A DNA stretch of 64,000 nt from Diplonema papillatum. Lineage: Eukaryota > Euglenozoa > Diplonemea > Diplonemida > Diplonemidae. The DNA lies in NCBI GenBank assembly GCA_030068145.1, contig JAPJBO010000206.1, positions 62,001 to 126,000 on the forward strand, read 5' to 3'. Position numbers and translations under genes: made by a program. The notes beneath the pieces are model-generated. The model saw only the letters and a list, made by a program, of their open reading frames with translations. It was not told the origin of the DNA and did not search any database. Position 1 is the first letter of the stretch, and every line of letters starts with the position of its first letter. This document shows, piece after piece, positions 28,696 through 39,486 of this stretch.

Positions 28696-30847
28696 ATGAG
28701 CTGGCCTGCCGGCCGGGGGCAGGAGACGATGTGGGCCGCGTGCCGAAGCGGCGACCTCGCGCTGGTGAAGGAGCTGCTGGGGAGCAAAGAGGTGTCGATC
28801 GACAAGGTGTGCCCGAAGACCGGGATGTCGTCGCTCCTGCTAGCCGTCAAGCACGGCTGGACGGACGTCGTGCAGGTGCTTGCGGACGCGGCCGCGAGGC
28901 ACGACGTCGTGATCGCACCGGCGGAGGGAAACCGATTCGTGGAAGGTTACACAGCCATGCACCTGGCGGCCATCCTCTCAGGCAGGGCAGACTGCCTGGC
29001 CATCCTCCTCCGCACGGGGCCCCTGCACCACCGGGGCCCCAACGGCTGGACGCCGCTGCACTGCGCTGCCTTTGCCGGTCGGTACGACGCCATTCGATAC
29101 CTCCTCGAAGCAGACGCCGACACCGACACGCAGGCTGACGACGGGAAAACGCCGCTCATGATGGCAAGCAGCACTGGTACACTCCGCCCCCCTTTCGGCC
29201 AAGAAGGAATAGCTCCCCCCCCCTCTTCCGCGTAAAAGAACGGAGGTAGCACGAACTACCAGACCGGAGGCCACCGCAAAAAGATTGCTTACCTTTCCCT
29301 TATCCCCTCAAAACCAGCACCAATAACAACGACCCCCCCCCTCTTCGGACAGCACCTCGTGATGTTCGCATCACAAAACAAAGAAGACAGTGAAATGGTC
29401 GTTACCTGGTCGGGTTTCGCTCGCGACCGTTTCCTGAACAATCCTTCACTAAATCCGCGGTTAAATAACCTGGCCTCAGTGGTGCAAGCACCACGCGCTC
29501 TTCAAACCCAAGAAACATTTTCCCCTATCATTGCACTTGGCCACCCGGAAGACATAGGCGGCACATATACTCTTCGCAATTTGCACCCTTCTCTCGGGCG
29601 CTCGCCACGGGTTGTGGAACTCTCTTCGCCCCTGTTTTCTTCCTTTCCCGGCACCTCCCCGAAGAAGTTTAGAGGCCTGTTTAGCGGCAAGCACCCGTCT
29701 TGAGAGGCCTTGTTCTGTACTGAAGATCGCGTACCGTTTGACTTAGAATGAAAATAGTTTGCATCGAGCAAGCTTTTACCCTTAGCCGGGGGCAGTCGTT
29801 GACCATCCCGACAGCTCATACTGCCTTCAGGATTGTTGCATGGCCACAAAATGCCCTTAATCTCGCTGTCGAGCTCTTTCACAGGCGCTTTCAGCGTCAG
29901 CCTGACAGTTTCGGACGGCAGAGTCGACTCGAGAACCGTGCAGAGAGGGCCTTGTAGCCGCACATATGCTCTACGCGAGATTTGTGCTCCCGCTGAGCGT
30001 GCCTTAGGACACCTGCGTTAGCGTGTAACAGAATCAGCCGTTACCCACTCGAAAAACCCACACCCACGCAGGAATGACGCGTTCCGTGCGCTTGCTGCTG
30101 GGCGTCGCGGCGAACCTCGACATCCGCGACGCGGACGGCAGCACCGCGCTGCACTGCGCGCTCGACACGAAGACGCAGCGGGTCCTCGCGGGGAAGATGC
30201 CCCTGCGGGTCGACAACTACCACTGCGCGTATTTGCTTGCGGTCGCCGGCGTCGGCGTCCGCACGGCGACTGCGACGGGCGTCGGGGCTCTCGATTACCT
30301 GTCCCCAGCCTGGCGGCTCTTTTACGAGACCGTCTCCAAGTATCGGACGGAGCTTCTCCGCGGCGGAACTCTGCCGTTCACCGAAGCGCGGCCTCTGAAA
30401 ATATCGGAAGACCGGGTGCCTTCCGGGGTCTGCTTCGACGAGCTGCTGGCGGCCGACCTGAACACTTTGCTGGCGCTGGGGCTGTCCGACGACGACGCGC
30501 AGGCGTTGCGGGAAGCCCTGCACACGGTGTGGGCGGAAGTGTCCAGGCTGCGGTCTGGCGCTCTCGACCGGGTGGAGGGGACCGAAGGTTCGGTTCGGCG
30601 GCGGAAGCGGGTTGCGCCTCTCACGACGGCCGCGTCGTCGAAGCTTTCCTTTCCGGTGGCTGCCGTCCGGCGGTTCGCCTCGTCTTCGAACGCGGCTGTC
30701 GCCGCGGTGTGTGTCGTGTTCCTGCTGCTTGCCTTCGCGGCAGGGCTGTTGGTGGAGCGGTACAAGGACGATTCCTTCCTCCTCTACGCTGCAACGATGC
30801 TGTTCCCGGACCCGTTTGCCGAGCAAGCAGCGGACCCAGAAGAGTAG
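28696..30847 (+). CDS. Ankyrin-repeat protein with C-terminal membrane anchor (2 exons)
   Basis: Exons 28696-29176 and 30072-30847 join in phase 1 (donor ACTG|GTACAC, acceptor CACGCAG) into 418 residues. About six ankyrin repeats fill residues 10-195: ETMWAACRSGDLALVKELLG, SSLLLAVKHGWTDVVQVL, GYTAMHLAAILSGRADCLAI, GWTPLHCAAFAGRYDAIRYL, KTPLMMAS continuing across the intron into RSVRLLLGVAANLDIRDADG, and STALHCALD. A less ordered middle follows. A hydrophobic segment at about 368-388 (VVFLLLAFAAGLLV) is followed by an acidic 30-residue tail, so it may be tail-anchored with the repeats in the cytosol. Ankyrin repeats bind partner proteins; the partner is unknown. Degenerate 5' copies lie upstream and 3' copies downstream. 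Confidence 0.85.
29720..30030 (-). rRNA. LSU (28S) rRNA domain V fragment with ~195-base insert
   Basis: On the minus strand this reads 'aacgcaggtgtcctaagg', 'cgctcagcgggagcac', 'aatctcgcgtagagcat' and later 'agggtaaaagcttgctcgat'. This is the universally conserved LSU region around helix 79. About 195 bases separate 'gagcat' from 'agggtaaaagc', where other fragments here (33057, 3252) have none. The fragment lies in the intron of the ankyrin gene. It is a nuclear pseudogene piece. Confidence 0.75.
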
Positions 30848-30876
30848 AATGTCTCAGGTGACACACCTTACAGCAA

Positions 30877-32270
30877 TGATGCTGTTGGGGTTTTGAGAAG
30901 GCGTTCGAGCACGTGTTGCACACGGTGTGGGCGGAAGTGTTCAGGCTGCGGTCTGGCGCTCTCGACCGGGTGGAAGGGACCAAGGTTCGGTTCGGCGGCG
31001 GAAGCGGGTCACGCCTCTGACGACGGGTGCCGCGTCGTCGAAGCTTTCCATTCCGGTAGCTGCCGTCCGGCGGTTCGCCTCGTCTTCGAACGCAGCTGTC
31101 GCCGCGGTGTGAGTCGTGTTCCTGCTGGTTGCCTTCGCGGCAGGGCTGTTGGTGGAGCGGTACGAGGACGATTCCTTCCTCCTTTACGCTGCAACGATGC
31201 TGTTCCCGGACCCGTTCGCCGAGCAAGCAGCGGACCCAGACCAGAAGAGTAGAATATCACAGGTGACACACTCTACTCCTTGCCTTCGCGACAGGGCTGT
31301 TTGTGGAGCGGTACAAAGACGATTCCTTCCTCCTCTACACTGCAATGATGCTGTCCGCGGGAAAACTCTGCCGTTCACCGAAGTGCGGCCTCTGAAAATA
31401 TCGGAAGACCGAGTGGCCTCCGGTGTCTGCTTCGACGAGCTGCTGGCGGCCGACCTGAACACCTTGCTCGCGTTGGGGCTGTCCGACGACGAGTCGCGGG
31501 AGGCCCTGCACACGGTGTGGGCGGAAGTGTCCAGGCTGCGGTCTGCGCTCTCGACCGGGTGGAGGGAACCGAAGGTTCGGTTCGGAGGCGGAAGCGGGTC
31601 GTGCCTCTGACGACGGGTGCCGCGTCGTCGAAGCTTTCCTTTCCGGTAGCTGCCGTCCGGCGGTTCGCCTCGTCTTCGCGTTTCTGCTGGTTGCCTTCGC
31701 GGCAGGGCTGTTGGAGCGTACAAAGATGAATCCTTCATCCTCTACGCTGCAACGAGATGCTGTCCAGGCTGCGGTCTGGCGGGCTGTTGGTGGAGCGGTA
31801 CAAAGACGATTCCTGCATCTTCTACTGCAACGATGCTGTTCCCGGACCCGTTCACCGACCAAGCAGAGGACCCAGAAGAATAGTTCGGGGGACGCACCCT
31901 ACAGTAATGCTGCTGTTGGGGTATGAGGTGTCCAGGCTGCGGTCTGGCGCTCTCGACCGGGTGGGGGGAACCGAAGGTTCGGTTCGGAGCGGAAGCGGGT
32001 CGGCCTCTGACGACGGGTGCTGCGTCGTCGAAGCTTTCGTTTCCGGTGGCTGCCGTCCGGCAGTTTGCCTCTTCTTCGAACAACCCGGCAAGAACCCGGC
32101 ACAAGCCCAGCAAAACTGGCATCTGATCACACCCACCAAGTGCAGTCCCTGCTCGTTTACCAGTCTTCCCGACATCGGAACGAGTAGAACAAACACGTTC
32201 CTGTATAGGAATCCGCTTCGTTCATCTTCTACGCTGTAACGATGACCTTCCCGGACCCATTTGCCTAAGG
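30877..32270 (+). pseudogene. About six decayed copies of the ankyrin gene's 3' exon
   Basis: Head-to-tail fragments match the parent exon 30072-30847. Approximate blocks are 30895-31260 (through the stop and flank), 31274-31345 (TM region), 31355-31750 (from LPFTEVRPLKISEDRV onward), 31757-31885 (TM to stop), 31925-32085 and 32190-32270. They share marks such as 'cacggtgtgggcggaagtgt' and 'gtggagcggtacaa'. Frameshifts and deletions are frequent, and the copies differ from each other in how much of the exon they include. Confidence 0.85.
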
Positions 32271-33527
32271 AGAGTGTCTTTTCGAGTACCGTAGTAGGAG
32301 CGAAGGTTTCAGCGTCCCAACGTAGGGGCAAGTCTCGTAGATCACCTGGGAGGGGTTGTGTCGAGCAGGAACGGTTTTTAGGTACCTTTTAGCGGGACTT
32401 TGCAATCGTCCGAGTCACAGCTTGCCGCAGTCTCCACACCCAGCAGACTCGCGATTCCTTAATCTACGTGCTTTCCCCGATGCCTTGTAGCATCCGCTTG
32501 ACCAGCTACGAAATGGTTCGTTGGGTCTTCCACCCACCTTTGACGAAAAATTCTCCAGCGCCCCTTTAAGCGAGTTTCCTCTTCTCTGACTCCTTCCGTT
32601 CCCAGTCAAGATTAGGTACTCCGCTGCCAACGTATTCAGAAAATACAGGGAACCCTTTCGGAAAATTTCTAGCTCTTCTAGCTCTTACGTGTTGATATTC
32701 ACCAGCGAAAGCGCGCTGTGTACAAGAAAACGTCTATTCCCGGCAGCCGCTGTGTAAAAGTATAAAACAAAACTACGCATTCCTTTCCGTTTGATACCCG
32801 AGCCGCGCTCTCGGTGGCTTTCACTCGCCTGTGCCACCTGGGCACGGCACTCAAACTTTGTGGAATCATGTCGGTAGCAGTTTAACCTGCACGCGTACAG
32901 GTCAGGGAATAGAGGTGCATCTGATGGATCGTGGTCCGTGACAATTTGAACAGCGGCAGGCAATTCGATGCAATTCCAGAAGAAATCGATAGACTGGCTT
33001 ACATTGATCCTCACAGAGGCTACAGATGAAGACGGGTGGACGGAGGTGTTGCTTCCGGTTAGTGCAGGTGTCCCAGGGAACAGAATCTCGCGTGGAGCAT
33101 AAGAGTAAACGCTTGCTCGAACACGGTCTTCAGGACCGATCCTCGGCGACCTGGGCGCGTGACTGTACGCCACCAGCAACATCAGCTGGCCGACGGAGGA
33201 CGGGAACCGGCGTTTCCTGTGTTTCGCGATATGGATTGAATATCCTGGGCCTCCGACAGGCCACCGACCTTGAATGCGGGGTCGGGTCGACAGTATTGGC
33301 CCATAACCGCGACTCCAATAGGGAGAAATTAGAAGTGACAAAAAGTCTTGTAGTCAATCATAGGCAACGAAGACACGTGCACACTAATCATACACGATAC
33401 CTTGAAGGAACCTTTTCGACACTGGTCACCCGGAGACTATACACCTCTCGAAGTGAACTTGCAGACATTTACTTTAACTCTAAAAAAAAAAGCAGCAAAA
33501 AATAAGATAAACCCCCCGAACAACACG
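32271..33527. other. Spacer before the secreted-protein gene
   Basis: No exon is recognised. Positions 32925-32985 hold a 'cggcaggcaattcgatg' dispersed-repeat piece; 33057-33135 is an LSU fragment (separate entry). Positions 33428-33492 carry a motif that recurs through the window: 'cccggagactata', then 'gcgaactt'-like sequence, then 'ctctaaaaaaa', ending 35 bases before the start codon. Confidence 0.4.
33057..33135 (+). rRNA. Degenerate LSU rRNA fragment without insert
   Basis: The sequence 'gcaggtgtcccagggaacag', 'aatctcgcgtggagcataag', 'agtaaacgcttgctcgaaca' matches the same LSU domain V block as 29720-30030 and 61651-62155, but lacks the 195-base insert between 'gagcata' and 'agagtaaa'. 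Confidence 0.65.
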
Positions 33528-35060
33528 ATGCTGCCGACCATTGCCGCTCTCGCAGCCGTCGCCACGGTCACGTACGACATGGCAGGATTCGGGTACGCCA
33601 ACGACACGCAGCAGATAGCGTCGGAGGCGTGCTACGCATCGTACATCAGCTCCGTCAACGGCGGAGAGTCGCACATCGGCCTTCAAACTGCTTCGAGCTT
33701 CGATGAGCTCCAGACTTCGATCCGCCGGGAGGTCAAAGTCGGCTTCGGCGTGGGCGTGTTCAAGATTGGCGCGGAAGCTAGCTACCTGCGGTCGGTCATG
33801 GACACCGAGTACTCGATGTCCCTGAACTACTACCAGTACTCTTCTGCGCGGGTGAACGTGCAGCTTAACGGGACGAGCGACAACGCGTTGTCGTCGTTCG
33901 GCGGCCAAATGTACGGAAACGGCTCGAACCCCAACTTCCGCGTCGTCTGCGGGGACAACTACCTGACATCGTACGAAGGCGGGGCCCTGTTGCTGATGGC
34001 GATCAACGTCGTGCTGGCCGACGGGGAGCAGAAGACGGTGTTCAGCGAGTCGGTTACCGGCGTGGAGGACATCGTCACCGCGACCGCCGCGGTGCAGAAG
34101 ATTTCGGAGGAGAAGCACTTGACCGGAAAGGTGGTCATGGGCGCGTATCAGATCGGCGGGAGCCCGAACAACCTCACGCAGATCCTGTCGAAGGACCCGG
34201 CGGGGAACTACTACGTGCTTGAATGCCAGTTCACCGACATGACCGCGTGTCAGGACGCCGCGAACGGTCTCTTAAACTACGCCACTACCGATTTTTCAAC
34301 TCAGTTCAACTTCAACACTGCAGAGGGGCTCGCGTTCCTGGGAGATGGGTTCTACACGTACCAGCCGGCTTCGTACGTAGGTGTCGCGACGACGCCGACT
34401 TGGGTCACGGCTGATGTGACGCAGGCAAGGCAGTCGCTCGCAGCTGCGTTGGCCGAGGCTGAGTATTACGCGCAGAATTTCTACCCCTTGTACAGCTCGT
34501 ACGCTGTGCCTTGGAACGAGTCGAGCGACCTGTATGCTACCATCAAGTCCGGCTACGTGACCAGCGTCGCTAACGTCGCGTCGGTCCTCAGCTACTCGAA
34601 CCCTGAAAAAGGCGCCCTCGGGTGCTTCGACACCCCGGACCTGTGCGTGGATCTCGCCCAAAGCATCACGTCGTCCCTCAAGAACGTGTCCGCCGCCGTC
34701 GAGGCCGTGCAGCAGGTGCAGCTGGTGCTCCCGTTCGGCGCCGCCGAGAACAACAATTTCGTCGAGCTCGTGTGGGACGGCGGCGCCTACCGTGCGCACG
34801 AGCTGCCGCCGGCGACGAACGGGGACGCATTCAAGTCGATCCACTCGTTCTCGGTCTCCCCAACCCGGCTCACCTACGACGCTCAGTACACATCGGGCAA
34901 GGACACGGTGCAGGTCAAGTACAACGGTACCAGCACCGACGGCTCCCACTACAACGGCACGGCCTGCCACGGAACGCCCGGCAAATCCCTGAGCGACTGC
35001 GGGATCCTGGTGGCCGGCTGGACCCAGAGCCCGTACTTCTTCACGGCTTACTCCCACTGA
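33528..35060 (+). CDS. Single-exon secreted protein, function unknown (possible MACPF-like fold)
   Basis: 510 residues from ATG 33528 to TGA, with no intron. The N-terminus MLPTIAALAAVATVTYDMAG looks like a cleavable signal peptide, so the product is probably secreted or surface. The central part has the pattern VVCGDNYLTSYEGGALLLMA followed by alternating polar and hydrophobic strands, which recalls the 'Cys-Gly-Asp...Gly-Gly' block in some bacterial and algal secreted proteins distantly related to MACPF-type pore formers. That is only a resemblance. Several N-glycosylation sites (NGTS, NGSN, NVSA, NGTA) are visible. Cys residues cluster in the C-terminal half (GCFDTPDLCVD, TACHGTPGKSLSDCG). 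Lack of introns sets it apart from most neighbours and could mean retroposition or transfer. A 3' fragment copy lies at 35438-35560. Confidence 0.8.
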   Translation: MLPTIAALAAVATVTYDMAGFGYANDTQQIASEACYASYISSVNGGESHIGLQTASSFDELQTSIRREVKVGFGVGVFKIGAEASYLRSVMDTEYSMSLNYYQYSSARVNVQLNGTSDNALSSFGGQMYGNGSNPNFRVVCGDNYLTSYEGGALLLMAINVVLADGEQKTVFSESVTGVEDIVTATAAVQKISEEKHLTGKVVMGAYQIGGSPNNLTQILSKDPAGNYYVLECQFTDMTACQDAANGLLNYATTDFSTQFNFNTAEGLAFLGDGFYTYQPASYVGVATTPTWVTADVTQARQSLAAALAEAEYYAQNFYPLYSSYAVPWNESSDLYATIKSGYVTSVANVASVLSYSNPEKGALGCFDTPDLCVDLAQSITSSLKNVSAAVEAVQQVQLVLPFGAAENNNFVELVWDGGAYRAHELPPATNGDAFKSIHSFSVSPTRLTYDAQYTSGKDTVQVKYNGTSTDGSHYNGTACHGTPGKSLSDCGILVAGWTQSPYFFTAYSH

Positions 35061-35119
35061 GACCTGCCATTCTAAGCACCGCCTCGAAAAAGCCCTTTTT
35101 CGCGCGGGTAAAATATATA

Positions 35120-35350
35120 TATACCTAGCCCCCCCCGTGCATAAGATGGATAACCAACTCGGGTTTTGGCGGTATCCATCTTAATCAAGGGGGGTATCCA
35201 TCTTCAACACGGGGGCACTGTAGACTACCGTGTAGTCACTTTGCATAGGGGTACCTCACCCTCGTGTTTAAGATGGATTGGCATACTCGCCCGTTATCCA
35301 TCTTAATCAAGGGGGTTTGGCTATCCAGCTTATGCACGGGGCCTAGGTAT
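35120..35350. mobile_element. Fold-back repeat with 'atccatctt' ends
   Basis: The stretch contains at least five copies of ATCCATCTTAA or its complement in alternating orientation, with 'cccccgtg.ataagatgga' at the left and 'tatccagcttatgcacgggg' at the right, forming nested hairpins. Its left end is 60 bases after the stop of the secreted-protein gene. It resembles a small fold-back DNA element; no clear target duplication was seen. Confidence 0.5.
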
Positions 35351-35437
35351 ATCAAAAAATCTGTGAGTAGGCATGCACGATAGTATGACCCTCTGACAGC
35401 AGCCAAGACCTCCAGGTCGACTTTTGGAAGATTCTGT

Positions 35438-35560
35438 GCCGTCAGCTCGTTCTCGGTCTCCCCGACCCGGGACTCACCTACGACGCGCGGTATACACCGG
35501 GAAAGGACACGGCGCAGGCCAAGTACAACGGTGCCAGCACCGACGGCGCTAACTACTTTG
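35438..35560 (+). pseudogene. Fragment copy of the secreted-protein gene's 3' end
   Basis: 'tcgttctcggtctcccc.acc', 'caagtacaacggt.ccagca' and 'ccgacggc' match parent positions 34846-34965, with scattered substitutions and an indel that breaks the frame. It is downstream and in the same orientation. Confidence 0.8.
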
Positions 35561-38500
35561 AACGGGAAAAACACGCAGTCTTTTATCCCCGAGGTTTTAT
35601 TATCCCGCAATCGAACCAGGTTGTAATACCTAAGCACATACACACCTTCTCCGGTAGCTCCCGGCTCAGCCGACTTCCGCGGCCTTCTTAAAAGGTAGTG
35701 TATGCCCGGTTGGTCGGAATAGGTTTAAGACGCTTGTGAATTGGTGCCCGATCCCTTCGCAGGGCACAACCCTTTTCCTTTCCCCCCCGTCTCCTTTCCA
35801 TTCTTGCATATCAGGCCTGCATGTCCCATCAAGAGCAATCGAAAAGAAAACAAAAGAGCGTTTTACCACCTTGCGCGGTGCCACGGGATGTTTGGCAGCC
35901 GCAACCATGTGGTTCATGTACTTACAAAAGAACTCAATGCTTGACGACGCAATGGCAGGTGACGACGTCATCCGATAACCTGACTTTCAAGGCAGTGCAT
36001 GCTAATCCACGTGGTTCATGTACTTAAAAGAACTCAATGCTAAACAAACTTAACGTGGGCGGCGCCGAAGCTTTACCAGCTTCGGCTGACACCATTTGCG
36101 CACTTAACCATGGTTAAGAAGACGACTGAAAGCACAGACACAAAGATAGCTAAAAGCACACGAAAAGCCTCTAGGCAAAACCCGTTTTCACACTTCTTTC
36201 CCAACGAACCAACCAACGGAGACCACCCAAACCCTGCTTAACCTGCCCTTTGGTACCCAGGCTCTGACCGAACGTCTTTAACGAACCATCCTGCCTCCCG
36301 TGTCAACCGGAGACTCAAAAACACCGGCTTCTTCAAGCACGAAACAGTCGTAAAAAATGCACCTCGACGAAATTTATAGCCCCCTCGCCCTTTACCACCC
36401 TTTACCACCCTTTACCACGCGTTGGCAATTATTTCGTTTTGACTGCGCGGTGCCGTCGTCCTCGGGCGTAGCACGGTCTCGCCCGAAAGAAGTAATGACG
36501 ACCTCTGGCGCATTGGCGACTGGCTGGAACCAATCCACGCGTGCATCTGCAGACGGAGCGTACCCGAGCACCGTTTGCTAGAGAAAACAACCCCGTCGGA
36601 AGGCGAACAGCTGTGGGTACCGAACCGCCAGTACGACGAAACCTGAACCATGTTCGTTCGGGAGCAGGATATCAGAGCTCAAGTACCCCATGGATGTTTG
36701 ACCTACTACCGGTACTCGCACTAAAAATCTAATCCACAAATAACGCTAAAAATACCCAAACATGTTCTCTTCTTGAGAAAGATGACGGTCACCCGAAGAT
36801 TCTGAAATCCTGGATCCACAAGCGAACTTTTTACTCCAAAAATCCGTAGCCGTCTGAGGCAAAGAGGGCGTCTTCTTGCGTTGTGTTGTGCGCGGTGTGG
36901 TGCGCGGAAAATAAAGAGGGTGGCGTGGAAATGACCCTGTCTGCCAAAGGAAAAAAACAGGAAACCGGGCACGAATGAATTACTTGAACGGGTTACCCGG
37001 CGGTGCATATTTCGACGGAGGCGTTGGCATCTCGTTTGTGATTTTCAGCTGGCGGCCGCCTTGTGTATTTCGCAATCATGGTGCTCACTAAAAACAAGAA
37101 GCTTCATCCTTTACGGAAGGTGGGGACATGTTGTTGCTGTTGTTGTTGTTGTCGAAGCGTCGGAAATGATGTTGGCAACACTAACGCCCTCTGGGGTGCA
37201 GAACCGCCCGATAAGGCTCTAGCGAACTTTCACTGTAAAAAAGGATCGGCGACACTAACGCCCTCCAGGGTGTTGGAGTTACACAATGTTATCTGTGTCA
37301 CGAAGCCTTCCAATAAAAAATGATCTGCACCCCGGCAAACCCCCACCTCATCCGTCTGTAGAAGGTGGACTCAAGTACAAAAGTGCACCTTTCGCTGCTC
37401 ACTTCGTTGTACTACGGAATCGGTTCTCTTTCTCAAACAAAGCCGCTGCTAAACATGTGGTTCATGTACTTAAAAGAACTCAATGCTAAACAAACATAAC
37501 GTGGGCGGCGCCGAAGCTTTACCAGCTTCGGCTGACACCATTTGCGCACTTAACCATGGTTAAGAAGACAACTGAAAGCAAAGACACAAAGATAGCCCAA
37601 AGCATCTGCAGAATAACACGAAAAGCCTCTAGGCAAAAACCCGTTTTCACATCTCTTTCTCAAACAAAACAGTCTAAAAGTTCGCGTATCTCTTCTGCAA
37701 GGAAATCGTTGCCTGCTTCGACCCAGCTCGGTGCTACACGGTTAATTCCAGCCACAGAAGATGGAGTGAACATAGGACACCCACTTTCAGTGGAGATGCA
37801 GCCCCAGTTTCTGAAAAATCAAAGGGCGTGCACAAGTTCATCCGTCGAGGCTCCAAACAACCGCGGAGTCTCTTCAACAGTGCTGTTGAAACCGTGAGGC
37901 AGAAGCAGTTATTCGGTCAGAGGGGCAAGAAAATTCCCTGCTCTTCCCACAAAAGAAATGACCCCCCCGATTATCTCTAGGGTTGACAGCATCCCATCTC
38001 CTTCCACTGTACACCACCGACTCAGAAGACTGGGGTTCTTGTTGTTTTCCGCACAATTCTTTGTTGCTCACTCAATCACTTGCATCGGGCTAGACAAACT
38101 GAGACGCCCGAGCTCAATTCCAAACAGTTATATTAGCCGGCAGTGCGAGAAAAGTGGGTGGACACTGTGTGGCATACAAGCGGAATGTAGGCTGAAACTG
38201 AACCTGCTTGCAGTGATTCGAGTCCAATCGAATTGGACAGACCGGCCTTTACGACCGCCAGTGTCAGCATGAGACAGTCAAACCGTGAGCATACACACCA
38301 GCCAAAGTCCCGGCTGGTAAGATCTCAGACAGCCAATAAGGTGGGGTGAGAGCAACCGAGTAGCGTGGGTGTGCAAGGTGTGAACTGCGTGTTCGGTCAG
38401 CTCGCGCGTGGCATTCGTTTTCATGCGAAAAGAACAGAAAGAATTTCCCTTGGGACCTTATGACCGATGGTAACGCAAGAATAAAATGTCCCCGCGTAAA

Positions 38501-38706
38501 GAAGGCCCGCCTGTGGCCAGTCGGAAAAAGTCGTGCACTCGTGGTCACATACTTTCCGACGGACTGACGGCTAACTTGTGCTCCCCCCGGAGATTTCCAA
38601 GAACCCGATCGACTTGTTTTGCTTCCCCTCTCTGTCGTCATTTTTTGTACGTGCAACCAGGACGCGCAGGCGGCTTCTCCCCGAAAATTGCGCAAAACGG
38701 TTGAGA
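35561..38706. other. Spacer of dispersed repeats
   Basis: No exon is supported. Family I occurs twice, at about 36009-36200 and 37446-37680 (shared 'ggttcatgtacttaaaagaa', 'cgaagctttaccagcttcgg', 'cttaaccatggttaag'), with a shorter piece at 35909-35945. Motif stretches of the 'ccggagactc...ctaaaa' type occur at 36306-36350, 36789-36840 and 37200-37240. The rest is unassigned. Confidence 0.5.
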
Positions 38707-38707
38707 C

Positions 38708-38868
38708 TGGTCAGGTCGTCGAACGCATTAGCGGGCTGGGTTCGCCCATGCCCATCAGCAGTTGAGTGTCGCTTGAAAATCTAATCTCGCAGACTGCGTT
38801 CGACTCTTGATTCGATGATGATCGGCTTGCTGATTATCGTTGATCGAGTGGAATCGGTTTGAATCGAG
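38708..38868 (+). rRNA. 5.8S rRNA 3' end plus ITS2-like fragment
   Basis: This is nearly identical to 41466-41628 ('caggtcgtcgaacgcattag', 'ggttcgcccatgcccatcag', then the AT-rich 'gatgatgat.ggcttgctga' spacer). In the downstream copy that sequence directly continues a recognisable 5.8S rRNA, which identifies this as 5.8S tail plus ITS2. It lies about 620 bases before the transporter start codon. Confidence 0.65.
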
Positions 38869-39486
38869 ATGTGGCGGTGCAAAGATCACTTAACACGATC
38901 GATGCTCTGTTTGAAATTCCTCCCGTGCCGGAATTGCAAGGACATTGCGCAGCGCCGGTGCGTGTGCGAACCGCTCGCGTTAGCAGAAACAGTAAATCAT
39001 GCATGCCGCAGGGTCATTCACAACACACAGCGAGAACTCGGAAGCGCCCCGATCCTTACATTCACGGTTACACTCGTGAGACCGCGTTCTTCGGATAGAT
39101 GGATGGCTCGCCGGCGATCCACGTGCACTCCGGCCGGCCAAAACGGAAGCGTACGCATAGAATGCGAGCATCCAAGCAACATGCAGACTTCGCTGTCGGA
39201 CAGTCGCAGACTGATTCAGGGCCACTTGGATACGAAAGAAGGTTGGCCGTCGCGCACGAGTACGGCGCAGCCTCCGGAGAAACTTGCTTCGAACACAAAT
39301 TCCAGTCTCAAATCACAAGTCTTTCCCTCCAGCACAAACGACCTCCCGAAAGGCTTGTCCACTCAGCAACCCTCACTCAAGCTAAGATTTCTTTTCTACG
39401 AGACGAACATCAGTCTCGGTTCAGCAAAACCCATTTCGGCAGGCTGGCCGGGGCGGAAAGGAACCCGATATACAGGCCAGGAAAAG

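Noticed and set aside
30877..32270. Additional ankyrin or membrane-protein genes
   Set aside because: All frames are interrupted; sequence is copied piecewise from exon 30072-30847.
38869..39486. N-terminal extension of the transporter by ~206 residues
   Set aside because: The upstream part of the open frame begins at the edge of ITS-like sequence, has no similarity to the family, and a reasonable ATG lies at 39487.
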